From assembly GCF_001421805.1 (NCBI RefSeq), contig NZ_LMLC01000003.1, positions 434,236 through 498,235 of the forward strand: 64,000 bases of DNA, read 5' to 3'. This DNA is from Sphingomonas sp. Leaf34. Its GTDB lineage: Bacteria > Pseudomonadota > Alphaproteobacteria > Sphingomonadales > Sphingomonadaceae. The translations under genes and the position numbers were made by a program. Below the pieces are notes generated by a model, which saw nothing but the letters and a program-made list of their open reading frames with translations, made no database searches and was not told where the DNA came from. Below, in pieces: positions 6,207 to 14,982 of the stretch (within the stretch, counting starts at the first letter, position 1; every line of letters starts with the position of its first letter).

Positions 6207-8648
6207 ATGACGCCGACCAGCGCCCGTATCGACGAAGACTTCACCGCCCGGTTCTACCGCCGCGAGCCGATCGTGCTCGAGCTGCTGCTCGAAAACGCGG
6301 ACGGCGCGGCCGAGGATCTCGCCAACCGCCGGTTCTTCGCCGCGCTGTATCAGCCAAGCGGCGAAGTGTTCGACCGCGTCGAGGCGACGATCGCGACCGG
6401 CACCAACGGCCGTCCCTATCTGTCGTGTGCGTTCCACGGCGACATCACGGACGCACTCTATGGCGAGCAGCTTCTGCGCTACACGATCGGCGAACAGCTC
6501 GACAGCGGCCAGGACGTCATCGTCGACGGGGTTCTCAAGATCCTGCCGGCGCCGGTCGGTGCCAGCACCGGCACCTCGACGATCGTCGACGGCATTGCGA
6601 CGCGGTTCGTGCGCCGGCTCGACATCGCCGGCCGCTCTCGGATCCTCGTATCCGAACGCGGCCCTGCCGGCTTGTCGGCCGCACAGATCGCGGTCGCTGC
6701 CAATGACATAACCGAGCCGACGCCCGAGGCGTTCATGGGCCACCTTCGATCCACCGCGGCGACCGCAGCGCGTCAGGAGGCGGATAGCCAGTTCGGCGAC
6801 GCCATGCTCGACTTCGGCGAATTCGTCGGCGTTCGATCGGCCGAGATAGATGGCGCAATCAGCGGGGCGGACGCGGCTGCGGTCGAGGCACAGGCACAGG
6901 GAAGTTTCGCGAAGTCGAGCGGCGAGGCTGCGGCAAGTGTCGTCACTGGCGCAGCGGCTATTCTAAGCGCGGTGCCGATTGTTCAGGCGTCTCAGGCATC
7001 TACCGAGCAGGCGCGCGATCAGGTGGTCGGGTCGGTCAGAAATACACCAGGCACGGCAGGGTCTTCCGACCCGCTGGTGGTGCTGAAGAACGCGCTTGGC
7101 TTTGTATTCGGCGAGATCTTCCGCAACGGGCTGACTCTGGAAGGCGTCTCGATCAACGCGCCCGGTGGATCCGGCGCGTTCTTTTCGCTGTGCAACGAAT
7201 TGGGGTTCTCGCCCTTCGGCATCACCCAGGACGGCACCATCCAGTTGCCGGGCGGCGACTGGCGGGCGACCGAGCTTGGCGGGTTCGAGCTATCTTCCGG
7301 CGGCAACATTCCGCTGTCGTACAGCGACGGAAAGCTTGGCCTCCTGGGCGCTTCGGTTCGGCAGATCGACGATGCGCTATTCCGCATCGCCAACCCGCTC
7401 GGCTTCGTCGCGTTCGAGATCGGCATCGATGGGAAGGTGATGTTCGGCCCGACCGAAGACGTTGATATCGTCGTGCCGCCCGCGCCGATCGACGTGACGC
7501 CGGTCATCGGTGACGAACTGTTTCTCGTTTCCGATCGTCGCCTGCCGATCTTCGGCCGCAACCTGCTGGTTAGCCGCAGCGATGACGATCTCGCCGTCGT
7601 ATCGATCGAAAGCCGCAAGGGTGCGCCGTCGCAGCCGTACCTCGACAGTGTCTCGCGGGGGCCGCTCAATCTCGATCCCGCACGGACCGCGGCAACGGCC
7701 CGCCTCACGGTGCGAAAGCTCGGTCAGCGAAGCACGCGCCTAGTCAAGAACCTGACGGCGATGGTGAAAACCGTTCCCGTTGTCGGGTCGCCGGCCCCCA
7801 AGATCCTGCTGCTCGGCGACAGCATCACGAATCGCGCGACCGGGTTCAATATCCAGCTGCTGTTGCAGAGCTGGGGTTTCGCGCCGGTGTTCATCGGCAC
7901 GATCGTCGGGTCGAGTTCCGGCTCGTCGTCGAACACGGGCGGTGTGCTTGGCGAAGGCCGCGAAGGCTGGGCGTTCTCCGACCTGTTCGGCTCGAAGTTG
8001 ACGGACGGTGACGTCCCCTACGGGGTGCTGCCGATCGGGCAGGAGTCGACCTACGCCACGCTTACCAAAACCGAGAAGCGTGGTTGGCAGGTGTTTCTCA
8101 ACCCGAACACCGCGACGGGGGCACAGACGCCGATCGTGACGATCGGGGGCGTCGATTACCGGTTCGACCTGAGATTCTACCTCGACCGCTTCAGCCTCGC
8201 CAACCCGGACGTCGTCGCGATCAACCTCGCCATGAACGACAAGAATGAAGAGGGTGCCAGCCAGTCGCTGCAACAGGTGACCGAGGGTTACGGATACCTG
8301 ATCGACGAAATTCGGCGCGTGCTGCCTTCGGCGCAGATCGTGATCTGGGCCACGATGGTTCCGGTCGACACCAACGCCGACGTCGAATGGTCGAACGAGT
8401 GGCGCCCCATCCTCGCCTCGACCATCAACATCGTGGCGACGCGTCGCGCAGCGGGTGACACCAGGCTGCACCTTTGCTCCGCCTGGGCGCATCAAAGCGC
8501 CGAGGCGGGCTGGGATGTTGCGGCCGGCACGCTCGACCCGGCGACCGGGGTCGCGACCACCACCCTATCCGACACGGTCCACCCCGGATCGATCGCGCGC
8601 GAGCAGGCCAATGAAGCCCTCGCTGCCGCCATTGCCTGCATCGCTTAA
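6207..8648 (+). CDS. Tail-fibre-like protein with SGNH/GDSL esterase domain
   Basis: The 813-residue protein has an N-terminal beta-rich region (1-170), an Ala-rich helical stretch (about 180-290), a middle beta region and a C-terminal SGNH hydrolase domain. I see block I with Ser539 (LLLGDSITNR), block III with Asn677 (LAMND) and the terminal Asp789-x-x-His792 pair (DTVHP), so the catalytic set looks complete. SGNH domains on fibres usually remove acetyl groups from surface polysaccharide. It lies between the spanins and R, where P2 has no fibre gene. Confidence 0.75.
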   Translation: MTPTSARIDEDFTARFYRREPIVLELLLENADGAAEDLANRRFFAALYQPSGEVFDRVEATIATGTNGRPYLSCAFHGDITDALYGEQLLRYTIGEQLDSGQDVIVDGVLKILPAPVGASTGTSTIVDGIATRFVRRLDIAGRSRILVSERGPAGLSAAQIAVAANDITEPTPEAFMGHLRSTAATAARQEADSQFGDAMLDFGEFVGVRSAEIDGAISGADAAAVEAQAQGSFAKSSGEAAASVVTGAAAILSAVPIVQASQASTEQARDQVVGSVRNTPGTAGSSDPLVVLKNALGFVFGEIFRNGLTLEGVSINAPGGSGAFFSLCNELGFSPFGITQDGTIQLPGGDWRATELGGFELSSGGNIPLSYSDGKLGLLGASVRQIDDALFRIANPLGFVAFEIGIDGKVMFGPTEDVDIVVPPAPIDVTPVIGDELFLVSDRRLPIFGRNLLVSRSDDDLAVVSIESRKGAPSQPYLDSVSRGPLNLDPARTAATARLTVRKLGQRSTRLVKNLTAMVKTVPVVGSPAPKILLLGDSITNRATGFNIQLLLQSWGFAPVFIGTIVGSSSGSSSNTGGVLGEGREGWAFSDLFGSKLTDGDVPYGVLPIGQESTYATLTKTEKRGWQVFLNPNTATGAQTPIVTIGGVDYRFDLRFYLDRFSLANPDVVAINLAMNDKNEEGASQSLQQVTEGYGYLIDEIRRVLPSAQIVIWATMVPVDTNADVEWSNEWRPILASTINIVATRRAAGDTRLHLCSAWAHQSAEAGWDVAAGTLDPATGVATTTLSDTVHPGSIAREQANEALAAAIACIA

Positions 8649-8660
8649 CGGAGAACACCA

Positions 8661-9422
8661 ATGGCCACGCCTATGCTCGAACTCACCACCGGCGCCGTCG
8701 CGATCATGCCGCGCGCAGGTCGGCTCACGCTTCCCGGGACGCTCGCGACCGGTCTGGAGTTTCTCCATATCCTCGCGGCCGGCGTGGATCCCTCGCTCCG
8801 CAATTGGGCCGATGGCAAGCCGAACGCGACCAAGGTCGGTGCACCCGTCGCGGGTGCCGGCTTCCTCACGCTGCGCTCCGGCGTCGACTATCTGAAGACC
8901 GGTCTTCTCGATGTTGCCGGCGACCGGACCTATCTTGTCGTCGGCCGCGATGTCAGCGGCGGTGCAGCGGGGGCGGCGCGCTTTGCCTGGATCGGCAGCG
9001 CCGTTGGACAATCCGGTGGCGCGAACCTCTACACGCTCGATGGCACCAGCATTCGTTACAACGTCCCTTACAGCAACGCCGGGGGCGAGGTGAATTCGTC
9101 GGCCGTCCTGCCCATCCCGAAGGTCTTTAACTGCCTGATCATGACCGCGGCGCAAGTGGGCCTGACCAGCACCGCGGCGGACAACCCGACGCTGTATAAC
9201 ATGACGACCGGCGTGTCGGCCGTTGGATCGTTGAACGACGGGTACGCCCGCGTCGCTAACGGCCAGCCGGTCATCATCGGGGGCTTCAGCGGCACGGCCT
9301 TCGGCGGTGTCGGCGACGAGGCCCTGGCGATGTGCTGGTCCCGCGTCCTCACCGATGCGGAGCGGGTGGCCGCATACGCATGGGCAAAGGCCCTTGTCGC
9401 GACCAAGTCGATCGCAGTCTGA
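8661..9422 (+). CDS. Putative receptor-binding/lectin-like fibre protein
   Basis: The 253-residue, beta-rich, Gly/Ala-rich product ends in FGGVGDEALAMCWSRVLTDAERVAAYAWA. This closing pattern is typical of concanavalin-like (LamG-type) domains. GGAG lies 8 bases before the ATG. It follows the SGNH fibre by 12 bases, so the two are probably made together and may act as a pair in host recognition. No catalytic motif is seen. Family assignment is by fold-like pattern only. Confidence 0.5.
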   Translation: MATPMLELTTGAVAIMPRAGRLTLPGTLATGLEFLHILAAGVDPSLRNWADGKPNATKVGAPVAGAGFLTLRSGVDYLKTGLLDVAGDRTYLVVGRDVSGGAAGAARFAWIGSAVGQSGGANLYTLDGTSIRYNVPYSNAGGEVNSSAVLPIPKVFNCLIMTAAQVGLTSTAADNPTLYNMTTGVSAVGSLNDGYARVANGQPVIIGGFSGTAFGGVGDEALAMCWSRVLTDAERVAAYAWAKALVATKSIAV

Positions 9423-9425
9423 CGG

Positions 9426-9914
9426 ATGAAAAAGCCGGAATCTCTTCGCGATCTCCTATTCGCCAGCGTCCCGGCGCTGGCGAAGAAACGGGAGAACCTG
9501 TCGATATTCATCGACAAGGGCCGCATTGCAGCCCGCGCGACCGGCTCGCTGTCGTTTGAGTACCGCTACACCCTGTCGATCGTCGTGCAGGATTATGCCG
9601 GCGACCTCGACGACCTGGTCGTGCCGGTCCTTGCCTGGATCGCCGAGTATCAGCCCGATCTGATGGAGCGCGGCGAGCAGGAACCATTTAGCTTCGAGTC
9701 CGAGATCCTCGACAGCGACGCGGCCGATGTCGAGATTGGCATCGAACTCACCGAGCGCGTGAAGGTCGAGCGTCGTGACACCGGTGGTACGCGCGTCACG
9801 CATCTGCCTGAGCCACCCCGCACTGATGCCTTCGCCGGGATCGAGCGCGTGAACCTGTGGCAGGTCGTGCTCGACGACATTGTCGCCGGGACGGTCGAAA
9901 CCACCCGCGCATGA
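9426..9914 (+). CDS. P2 gpR-like tail completion protein
   Basis: The 162-residue product has the gpR pattern: an N-terminal SLRDLLFASVPALAKKRENL, then VVPVLAWIAEYQPDLM and a C-terminal region rich in Val and Asp with IELTERVKVE. In P2, gpR and gpS complete the tail before it joins the head. It overlaps gpS by 4 bases, as in P2-like phages. Confidence 0.85.
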   Translation: MKKPESLRDLLFASVPALAKKRENLSIFIDKGRIAARATGSLSFEYRYTLSIVVQDYAGDLDDLVVPVLAWIAEYQPDLMERGEQEPFSFESEILDSDAADVEIGIELTERVKVERRDTGGTRVTHLPEPPRTDAFAGIERVNLWQVVLDDIVAGTVETTRA

Positions 9915-10576
9915 GTGACGACTTCGAACAGATCCAGTCGCTTGCCGGCGCGCTGCTGCGCCAGCTTGGCGCGTCGGAGCGGCGATCGTTGCTGCGCCGG
10001 ATGGCGCGCCAGGTGCAGCAGAGCCAATCCGCGCGGATCGGGCGGCAGGAAGCGCCGGATGGCAGCAAGTTCGCACCGCGCTGCGAACGCCGCGATCTGA
10101 AGCCGGGCAACTATGCGGTCAAATTCCTGTATCCGAAGGGCGACGCGAACGCGCGCGTCGTGTTTCTGAAGAGCTGGGTCCACGACGGGCCGCTGATGAC
10201 CGGCTTCGATATCGAGGCGGGCGGGATCCGCAGCTTCTTCTACGACAAGGTCGAAAAATACCTGCCCCTCGATGCCAGCGCGCAGAACGCCGGTGCCGGC
10301 AAGCTGCGACGGAAAGGGACGATTCGGCAGAAAGCGATGTTCCGCAAACTGCGCAGTGCGCGCAACCTCCGCGCCGGCTCGACCGATCGCGAGGCGTGGA
10401 TCGGCTTCTCCGGTCGCGCGGCCGAGATCGCGCGCGTTCACCAGGAGGGCCTGCGTGATAAGCCGTCAAGAAAGGGCCGTGCCGTTCGCTATGCCGAGCG
10501 CGGCCTGTTGGGGGTGACCCAGGCCGAGCAGTCGTGCGCGCTCGACATGTTGCTGGAACATGTTGCAGCCGCTTGA
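9911..10576 (+). CDS. P2 gpS-like virion morphogenesis protein
   Basis: The 221-residue product begins with the gpS-type helix (LLRQLGASERRSLLRRMARQV), then RQEAPDGSKFAPR, a KFLYPKGDANARVVFLKSW strand and a C-terminal RAAEIARVHQEGLRDK. P2 gpS is about 150 residues; the extra length lies in the middle (residues about 80-150). It is the last phage gene before the cargo. The V and W baseplate genes expected next are absent. Confidence 0.8.
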   Translation: MSDDFEQIQSLAGALLRQLGASERRSLLRRMARQVQQSQSARIGRQEAPDGSKFAPRCERRDLKPGNYAVKFLYPKGDANARVVFLKSWVHDGPLMTGFDIEAGGIRSFFYDKVEKYLPLDASAQNAGAGKLRRKGTIRQKAMFRKLRSARNLRAGSTDREAWIGFSGRAAEIARVHQEGLRDKPSRKGRAVRYAERGLLGVTQAEQSCALDMLLEHVAAA

Positions 10577-10797
10577 TGGCTTTCCGGTGATGGGCTGGCG
10601 AGTCTCTGTACTGACGGAAGCCTCGACCGGCACCTTCCCCATGAATGCTCAGTTACGCCCTACCGTGCTAATTTCTCCATCCCCCCGGACGGGCGGTAGT
10701 TCAGGAACGCGAGCACCCACACCGTTGATTTAAAATAAAAGATGATCTCTGACCGCTGATAATCGCACCGTTAAGGATTCTCAGTTAGTCGATTTAA
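10577..10797 (+). other. Breakpoint region between phage gene S and cargo
   Basis: No gene is seen in these 220 bases. Composition changes here from GC-rich phage DNA to more AT-rich sequence (TTTAAAATAAAA near 10733), which may hold the promoter of the diguanylate cyclase gene. A four-codon ATG frame after S stops at once. I found no terminal repeats or target duplication that would explain how the cargo entered. Confidence 0.5.
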
Positions 10798-12597
10798 ATG
10801 CGCCAGACATTTGCACGGTTGGGAGATTCGCCGCTCGGTCCGGCGGTTCTCGGCATTGCCTATTTCGCCTCTGCATTGCTGTCGTTAGTTATGACCCGCG
10901 GGGCGCATGGCATCGCGGCGATCTGGCCACCGAGTGGCATTCTGCTCGCGACCCTACTCGTCGTACCCCGGCACGCGGTCTGGCGGTTTGCGATGGCGGC
11001 GATAATCGCAAGTTTTGCGGCTAATCTGCTCGCCGGATCGGGTTTCTGCGTCTCCATCGGATTTACAGCAGCCAACGGGCTTGAGGCGATGGTTGCCACC
11101 CTCCTACTTCGGCGACGATCGGGGGCACGGGTCTCTTTCATCAATCCATCGGGCCTATCTGCGTTCTTCGTCGCGTCGTTGATTGCCTCGCTCGTGAGTG
11201 CTTTAGCGGCGACCTGTATTTCGCCGAGGTTGAATGGCGAATTCCTTCTTTCATGGTTCAGCACGGTATGGCTGGGCATGTTGCTCGTGACGCCGTTGCT
11301 ACTAGCGGCATTCGAGCTTTCGCTCTCCACGCGACGACGGGTGTCCGGGCGCGATGCCATTAATTTGAGCGGCATCGTTCTACTGACAGTCATCGCCGCC
11401 AGTTTTACATTCTACCAAACCCAATACCCGATGCTGTTCGTACCGATGATGGTAATTGTGATTGCCGTCCTGCGCGGCGGTATGCTTGGCGGTATCATCA
11501 GCATGATGGTCGTCGCGGTGCTCGGATCACTGGCGCTTTTCTGGGGGTCAGGCCCAATATTCCTCATCCGTGCGTCCTCCGATACGCGCCTTTTATTCTT
11601 TCAGTTTTATCTATTGTCGCTGTTCGTTTCGTCGCTACCAATGGCAACGCTCCTCGCTGCGCGTGATCGCTTGAGAGTAAATCTTTCAGAACGCATCCGT
11701 CTTCTCGATCAGGCGGAGGCTGCGGCGCATATTGGGCATTGGCGTGTCAATTCTATCGACCAGACGATCTTCTGGTCGCCAGAGGTTTTCCGCATGCACG
11801 GCCTTCCGGAGGGAAAACCACCGGCTTTGGAGCAGGCTATCGATCTATATCATCAAGATGACCGACAGGGCGTATCCGAGGTCATTGCGCTTGCACTTGC
11901 CGAAGGCCAGCCCTTTGCGTTCGAAGCCCGTATCGTTCGCCCCGACGGCTCCGTCCGTTATGTCGCGACCCAGGGAGAGCGTGATTATTCGTCGACAGAT
12001 GACGCTATTGGGCTTTTCGGTCTCATCCGTGATGTCACCGAGCAAATCGAAGCACAACAGGTCCTGAAAGAGTCCCGTGACGCCGCCAACCGCAGCGCGG
12101 CTGCGGCAATGTTGCTCGCTTCGACAGATGTCCTAACCGGACTCGCGAACCGTAGACGGATCATCGAATATCTTGATGACACGTTGACAGGCAATGAGAC
12201 GGGAAAAGCCGCACTCTCGGTCATACTCTTCGACATCGACCATTTTAAAGCCGTGAATGATCGGTACGGCCACGATATCGGCGACGATGTGATAAAGCGT
12301 GTTGCATCGTCGGCAAACGGGTGTTTGCGAAACACTGATCTGATCGGTCGCTATGGTGGCGAAGAGTTTGTCATCATCTTGCCCAAGACAGACAGGGAGG
12401 TGGCGTTGCAGATCGCCGAACGCGTACGAGCTAGTATCGAAGCATCTTGGGATGACGGACAGCCGAAAGTAACTGTCAGCTTGGGCATCGCATCCACCCG
12501 GGACGGCGACACGTGCGATGTCATCCTCAAACGGGCGGATATTGCCCTCTACGAAGCAAAACACGCTGGCCGAAACCGATTGCGCTTGGCTTCCTGA
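10798..12597 (+). CDS. MASE1-PAS-GGDEF membrane diguanylate cyclase
   Basis: The 599-residue protein has about eight membrane helices (residues 13-300, MASE1 pattern with GIAAIWPPSGILLA), a PAS domain (about 310-430) and a GGDEF domain (about 440-599). The active site is Gly520-Gly-Glu-Glu-Phe524. An RxxD inhibitory site (Arg511-Asp514) lies five residues before it, so it should make cyclic di-GMP under product control. The PAS pattern GHWRVNSID with IFWSPEVFRMHG is typical. No strong ribosome binding site precedes the ATG. It heads a cargo trio with a globin and a PilZ protein. Confidence 0.85.
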   Translation: MRQTFARLGDSPLGPAVLGIAYFASALLSLVMTRGAHGIAAIWPPSGILLATLLVVPRHAVWRFAMAAIIASFAANLLAGSGFCVSIGFTAANGLEAMVATLLLRRRSGARVSFINPSGLSAFFVASLIASLVSALAATCISPRLNGEFLLSWFSTVWLGMLLVTPLLLAAFELSLSTRRRVSGRDAINLSGIVLLTVIAASFTFYQTQYPMLFVPMMVIVIAVLRGGMLGGIISMMVVAVLGSLALFWGSGPIFLIRASSDTRLLFFQFYLLSLFVSSLPMATLLAARDRLRVNLSERIRLLDQAEAAAHIGHWRVNSIDQTIFWSPEVFRMHGLPEGKPPALEQAIDLYHQDDRQGVSEVIALALAEGQPFAFEARIVRPDGSVRYVATQGERDYSSTDDAIGLFGLIRDVTEQIEAQQVLKESRDAANRSAAAAMLLASTDVLTGLANRRRIIEYLDDTLTGNETGKAALSVILFDIDHFKAVNDRYGHDIGDDVIKRVASSANGCLRNTDLIGRYGGEEFVIILPKTDREVALQIAERVRASIEASWDDGQPKVTVSLGIASTRDGDTCDVILKRADIALYEAKHAGRNRLRLAS

Positions 12598-12675
12598 TGC
12601 TGAACGATCAGTATATATTGCGTCAGCCGGAATAACTGGCGACACAAAAAAATCTATCCGTCGCGTGAGGGCGAA

Positions 12676-13095
12676 ATGTCTTTAACGGTAGATCAAATTC
12701 GGCTGGTGACGGAAAGCTACGAGCTGATTAGACTCTCACCCCGCCCGTATGCCGAGCTATTTTATCATAGATTGCTTTTGGATCACCCGTTTGCACGAGC
12801 GGTATTTCCCGATGATATGACGAACCAGATCGCCGTTTTTTCAAAAACAATAGATGCCCTTGTTGCTAACGTCGGCGATATCGTAAACCTAAAGCCTTTC
12901 CTTTCTGATTTGGGCAAGAAGCATGTCAAATACGGCGTCAAGGCCTACCAATATGAAGCGGTCGGGACCGTTCTGATCGATACATTCGCGGATATATTAG
13001 GCGAACGTTTTACTCCGGCAACTCGCCATGCTTGGGAGACGGTTTATAGCGAAACAGCCGGCATCATGATCTCCGCGGCCTATTCCGATATTTAG
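12676..13095 (+). CDS. Single-domain globin (Vitreoscilla haemoglobin-like)
   Basis: The 139-residue protein aligns by eye with Vitreoscilla haemoglobin. Tyr30 is at B10 in YAELFYHRLLLDHP, Gln51 is near E7, the proximal His83 is in LGKKHVKYGV (F8) and Tyr93 lies in the G-helix region. No reductase or signalling domain is attached. It should bind haem and O2 or NO. It lies 78 bases after the cyclase gene, same strand, with GAGGG before its ATG, so it could deliver a gas signal to the cyclase or act in NO detoxification; neither is shown. Confidence 0.8.
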   Translation: MSLTVDQIRLVTESYELIRLSPRPYAELFYHRLLLDHPFARAVFPDDMTNQIAVFSKTIDALVANVGDIVNLKPFLSDLGKKHVKYGVKAYQYEAVGTVLIDTFADILGERFTPATRHAWETVYSETAGIMISAAYSDI

Positions 13096-13284
13096 CACAG
13101 AGCCGCGGCCGGATCTTCGGTCCATGATTATTTTGTATTATGCGAGCCATACATCCACTCGGCGGCGCTTCGAGTTCATTCCTAAGAAGATGATCGTACG
13201 CGAAAGCGAGTCCTCCGCCCCGGACAGCGTAGCGACAATTAGCCCATGATAATGAAGCCGTATGACGGCTGACCTATTCTAAAA

Positions 13285-13599
13285 ATGTTCAGCGCAGATT
13301 ATGAGCCCGTCGAAGCAAACAGACGGCGAACGGCACGGACGCCAATCGCTATCGATGCCGAACTTGACGGATCACGCCGCACGCTTTGCAAGGTCGCCGA
13401 TATCTCTACTGGCGGCGCGCAGATTCAAACCTACTCAGCATTGAATGTGGGCGCAAAAATTTGGCTTACTCTTCCATTAATCGGCCGAGTGTCGGCAACG
13501 ATAAAATGGGCCAGCGACTACAACGCAGGTTGCCAATTCGACGATCCTTTGAGCGCCGACCTGGTTGAGGCTGTGATTGCACGGGGTGGCGGGAGTTAA
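13285..13599 (+). CDS. Single-domain PilZ protein (cyclic di-GMP receptor)
   Basis: The 104-residue product has both PilZ binding motifs: an RxxxR stretch at Arg14-Arg18 and DxSxxG at Asp39-Ser41-Gly44. A beta-barrel pattern ending in IKWASDYNAGCQF follows. Single-domain PilZ proteins bind cyclic di-GMP and act on partners. It follows the globin after 189 bases on the same strand. No Shine-Dalgarno precedes the ATG (TTCTAAAA), so the start or its mode of initiation is uncertain. Confidence 0.8.
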   Translation: MFSADYEPVEANRRRTARTPIAIDAELDGSRRTLCKVADISTGGAQIQTYSALNVGAKIWLTLPLIGRVSATIKWASDYNAGCQFDDPLSADLVEAVIARGGGS

Positions 13600-13751
13600 A
13601 CGACGGTAGTGGCAAGTGACCTATCGCGACGTGCGGCCTTGGGATGACAAAACCAACAAGTCCAAGCCGTGCAGCCCGCAGACCATATGTTCGATCCTGC
13701 CTCTGACCATTTGTTGTCGACGCGTAAGCACCGCAGCGCGAGGATCCCGCA

Positions 13752-13895
13752 ATGGCGCGCAATGAGCGGGAGACTGAGAAGGACTTAATCGAAGGCTTAT
13801 GGGCCATGCGCGCTCTGGCGATCCGGCTGAATCTAAAAGTCGTCGGGGCGCTCATCAAAGTCGCAATCGGATTGATTCCCACCAGCTTTCACTAG
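13752..13895 (+). CDS. 47-residue hypothetical protein
   Basis: A good GAGGA lies 9 bases before the ATG. The product starts with a charged segment (ARNERETEKD), then an amphipathic to hydrophobic helix (residues 18-42) ending in PTSFH. No family is recognised. It may be a membrane-associated micro-protein of the cargo block. Confidence 0.4.
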   Translation: MARNERETEKDLIEGLWAMRALAIRLNLKVVGALIKVAIGLIPTSFH

Positions 13896-14000
13896 CTATC
13901 AGAATCTTGACTCTGAGCAGTAGGGACTAGCTTGACGCAAAGCGCCCTCCATCGACTCGCGTCGCTCTTCAGCTGCGCGCTTTATATATCCTAGTTCCAC

Positions 14001-14102
14001 ATGGGTTCGGCGGAGACACCCTCCGCCGCGGCCTTTTACAAACCGCAGAAATCCATGGTTTGTGGGCAAGAAATGGTACGACGTACCCCGGCGATACCCT
14101 AG
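14001..14102 (+). CDS. Possible 33-residue peptide
   Basis: This short frame includes a SMVCGQEMVR-type segment. It resembles the KxxVCxxxxxxGxR patterns seen in small conserved sphingomonad proteins, but only loosely. It has no clear ribosome binding site. The DNA over its start also forms a hairpin (GGCGGAG/CTCCGCC, 14009-14027). The stretch 13896-14281 holds nothing else I can support. Confidence 0.2.
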   Translation: MGSAETPSAAAFYKPQKSMVCGQEMVRRTPAIP

Positions 14103-14281
14103 GGCAAATCGCACGACTATGAGCATTTGGATCTGAAACGGATCTGTCTTGGCGCGTCCGCCTCACCCCTATAGCAATTGCGAATGTAAGGACGAGACGG
14201 GCTCGGGCTATTGGCGAGCATTGCTGTCGATGTATGGGATGGTTAATCAGCCATCGGCTCATTCCGATCGCGAGGATTACG

Positions 14282-14542
14282 ATGGATCTCGACAAGCCAA
14301 GAAATCTGCTGAACTCGGATGAGCTTCATCAAGTGATGAATCACTTGGCCAGTGCGAAAAAGTATGGCGATCCTCGCCAAGTATGGGTCGAAGACGGACA
14401 TGTATTCGTCGAAGGACACGACGGAGAGATCGTTTCAATGACCCCAGCGGTCGCAATCAAAATGGGCAGGATGCTGGGCGAAGCCGGAGCCGCATCGCTG
14501 ATCAACAGTGTGATGGACGAGAGCACTGATAGATCGGTTTAA
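14282..14542 (+). CDS. 86-residue hypothetical protein
   Basis: The ATG at 14282 has GAGG 7 bases upstream. The product is a soluble alpha/beta protein: a helix with NSDELHQVMNHLASA, a strand pair VWVEDGHVFVEG, and a long helix VAIKMGRMLGEAGAASLI. It looks well folded and genuine, but I recognise no family. It lies in the cargo block on the same strand as the signalling genes. Confidence 0.55.
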   Translation: MDLDKPRNLLNSDELHQVMNHLASAKKYGDPRQVWVEDGHVFVEGHDGEIVSMTPAVAIKMGRMLGEAGAASLINSVMDESTDRSV

Positions 14543-14677
14543 TCTAGCGCAGCTTGCAGAATTGGCGAGCCGTGAATCTACTTTCATTTCCATCTCGGCC
14601 ATTCCGCTTCCGCCCAATCTTTGCCGTTGCCCGGTCCGATTGCATTTCCTGATTGCAGACGATCGTTCAGGCTGGGT

Positions 14678-14748
14678 TGCCAGTGGCAGGCCTCGAACCC
14701 GCAACCTCCGGTTGTGAAAGGTGCTCCCGCCGATTGAGCTTCGCTAAC
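14678..14748 (-). pseudogene. Degenerate tRNA-like sequence (tRNA-Glu-like)
   Basis: Read on the minus strand, this has a D arm (GCTC...GAGC), a T arm with GGGTTCGAGG loop and GCGGG/CCTGC stem, and an acceptor stem with six of seven pairs, some of them G-U. The anticodon region contains CTTTCAC, as in tRNA-Glu(UUC), but the 5' side of that stem has lost about three bases, so the arm can only fold with a loop lacking U33. No CCA is encoded. The rest of 14543-14982 holds no gene I can support. Confidence 0.5.
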
Positions 14749-14982
14749 GTTCGACGATACCGTATCCGCATCGTTGTCGGAAAACGCTTAGAAGGCGATA
14801 TTGATCGCAGTTTTTCTGGATTCCTGACTTTTGCCGCCAGTTCATTGTTCGAGCTTGCATTGTCGAGCCGATACTATGAAGTAAAGAGAGAAGCTCTATG
14901 ATGCCTTAACGTTTGTCTGTTCCTAGTCATACCTTTTGATGCTAATATATGTGGATAATTCCAAGCCGTTGGGGAGGGAACA

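Noticed and set aside
14009..14027. A GGCGGAG/CTCCGCC hairpin as a terminator
   Set aside because: The nearest T-run is six bases beyond the stem and only four long; no clear gene ends just before it.
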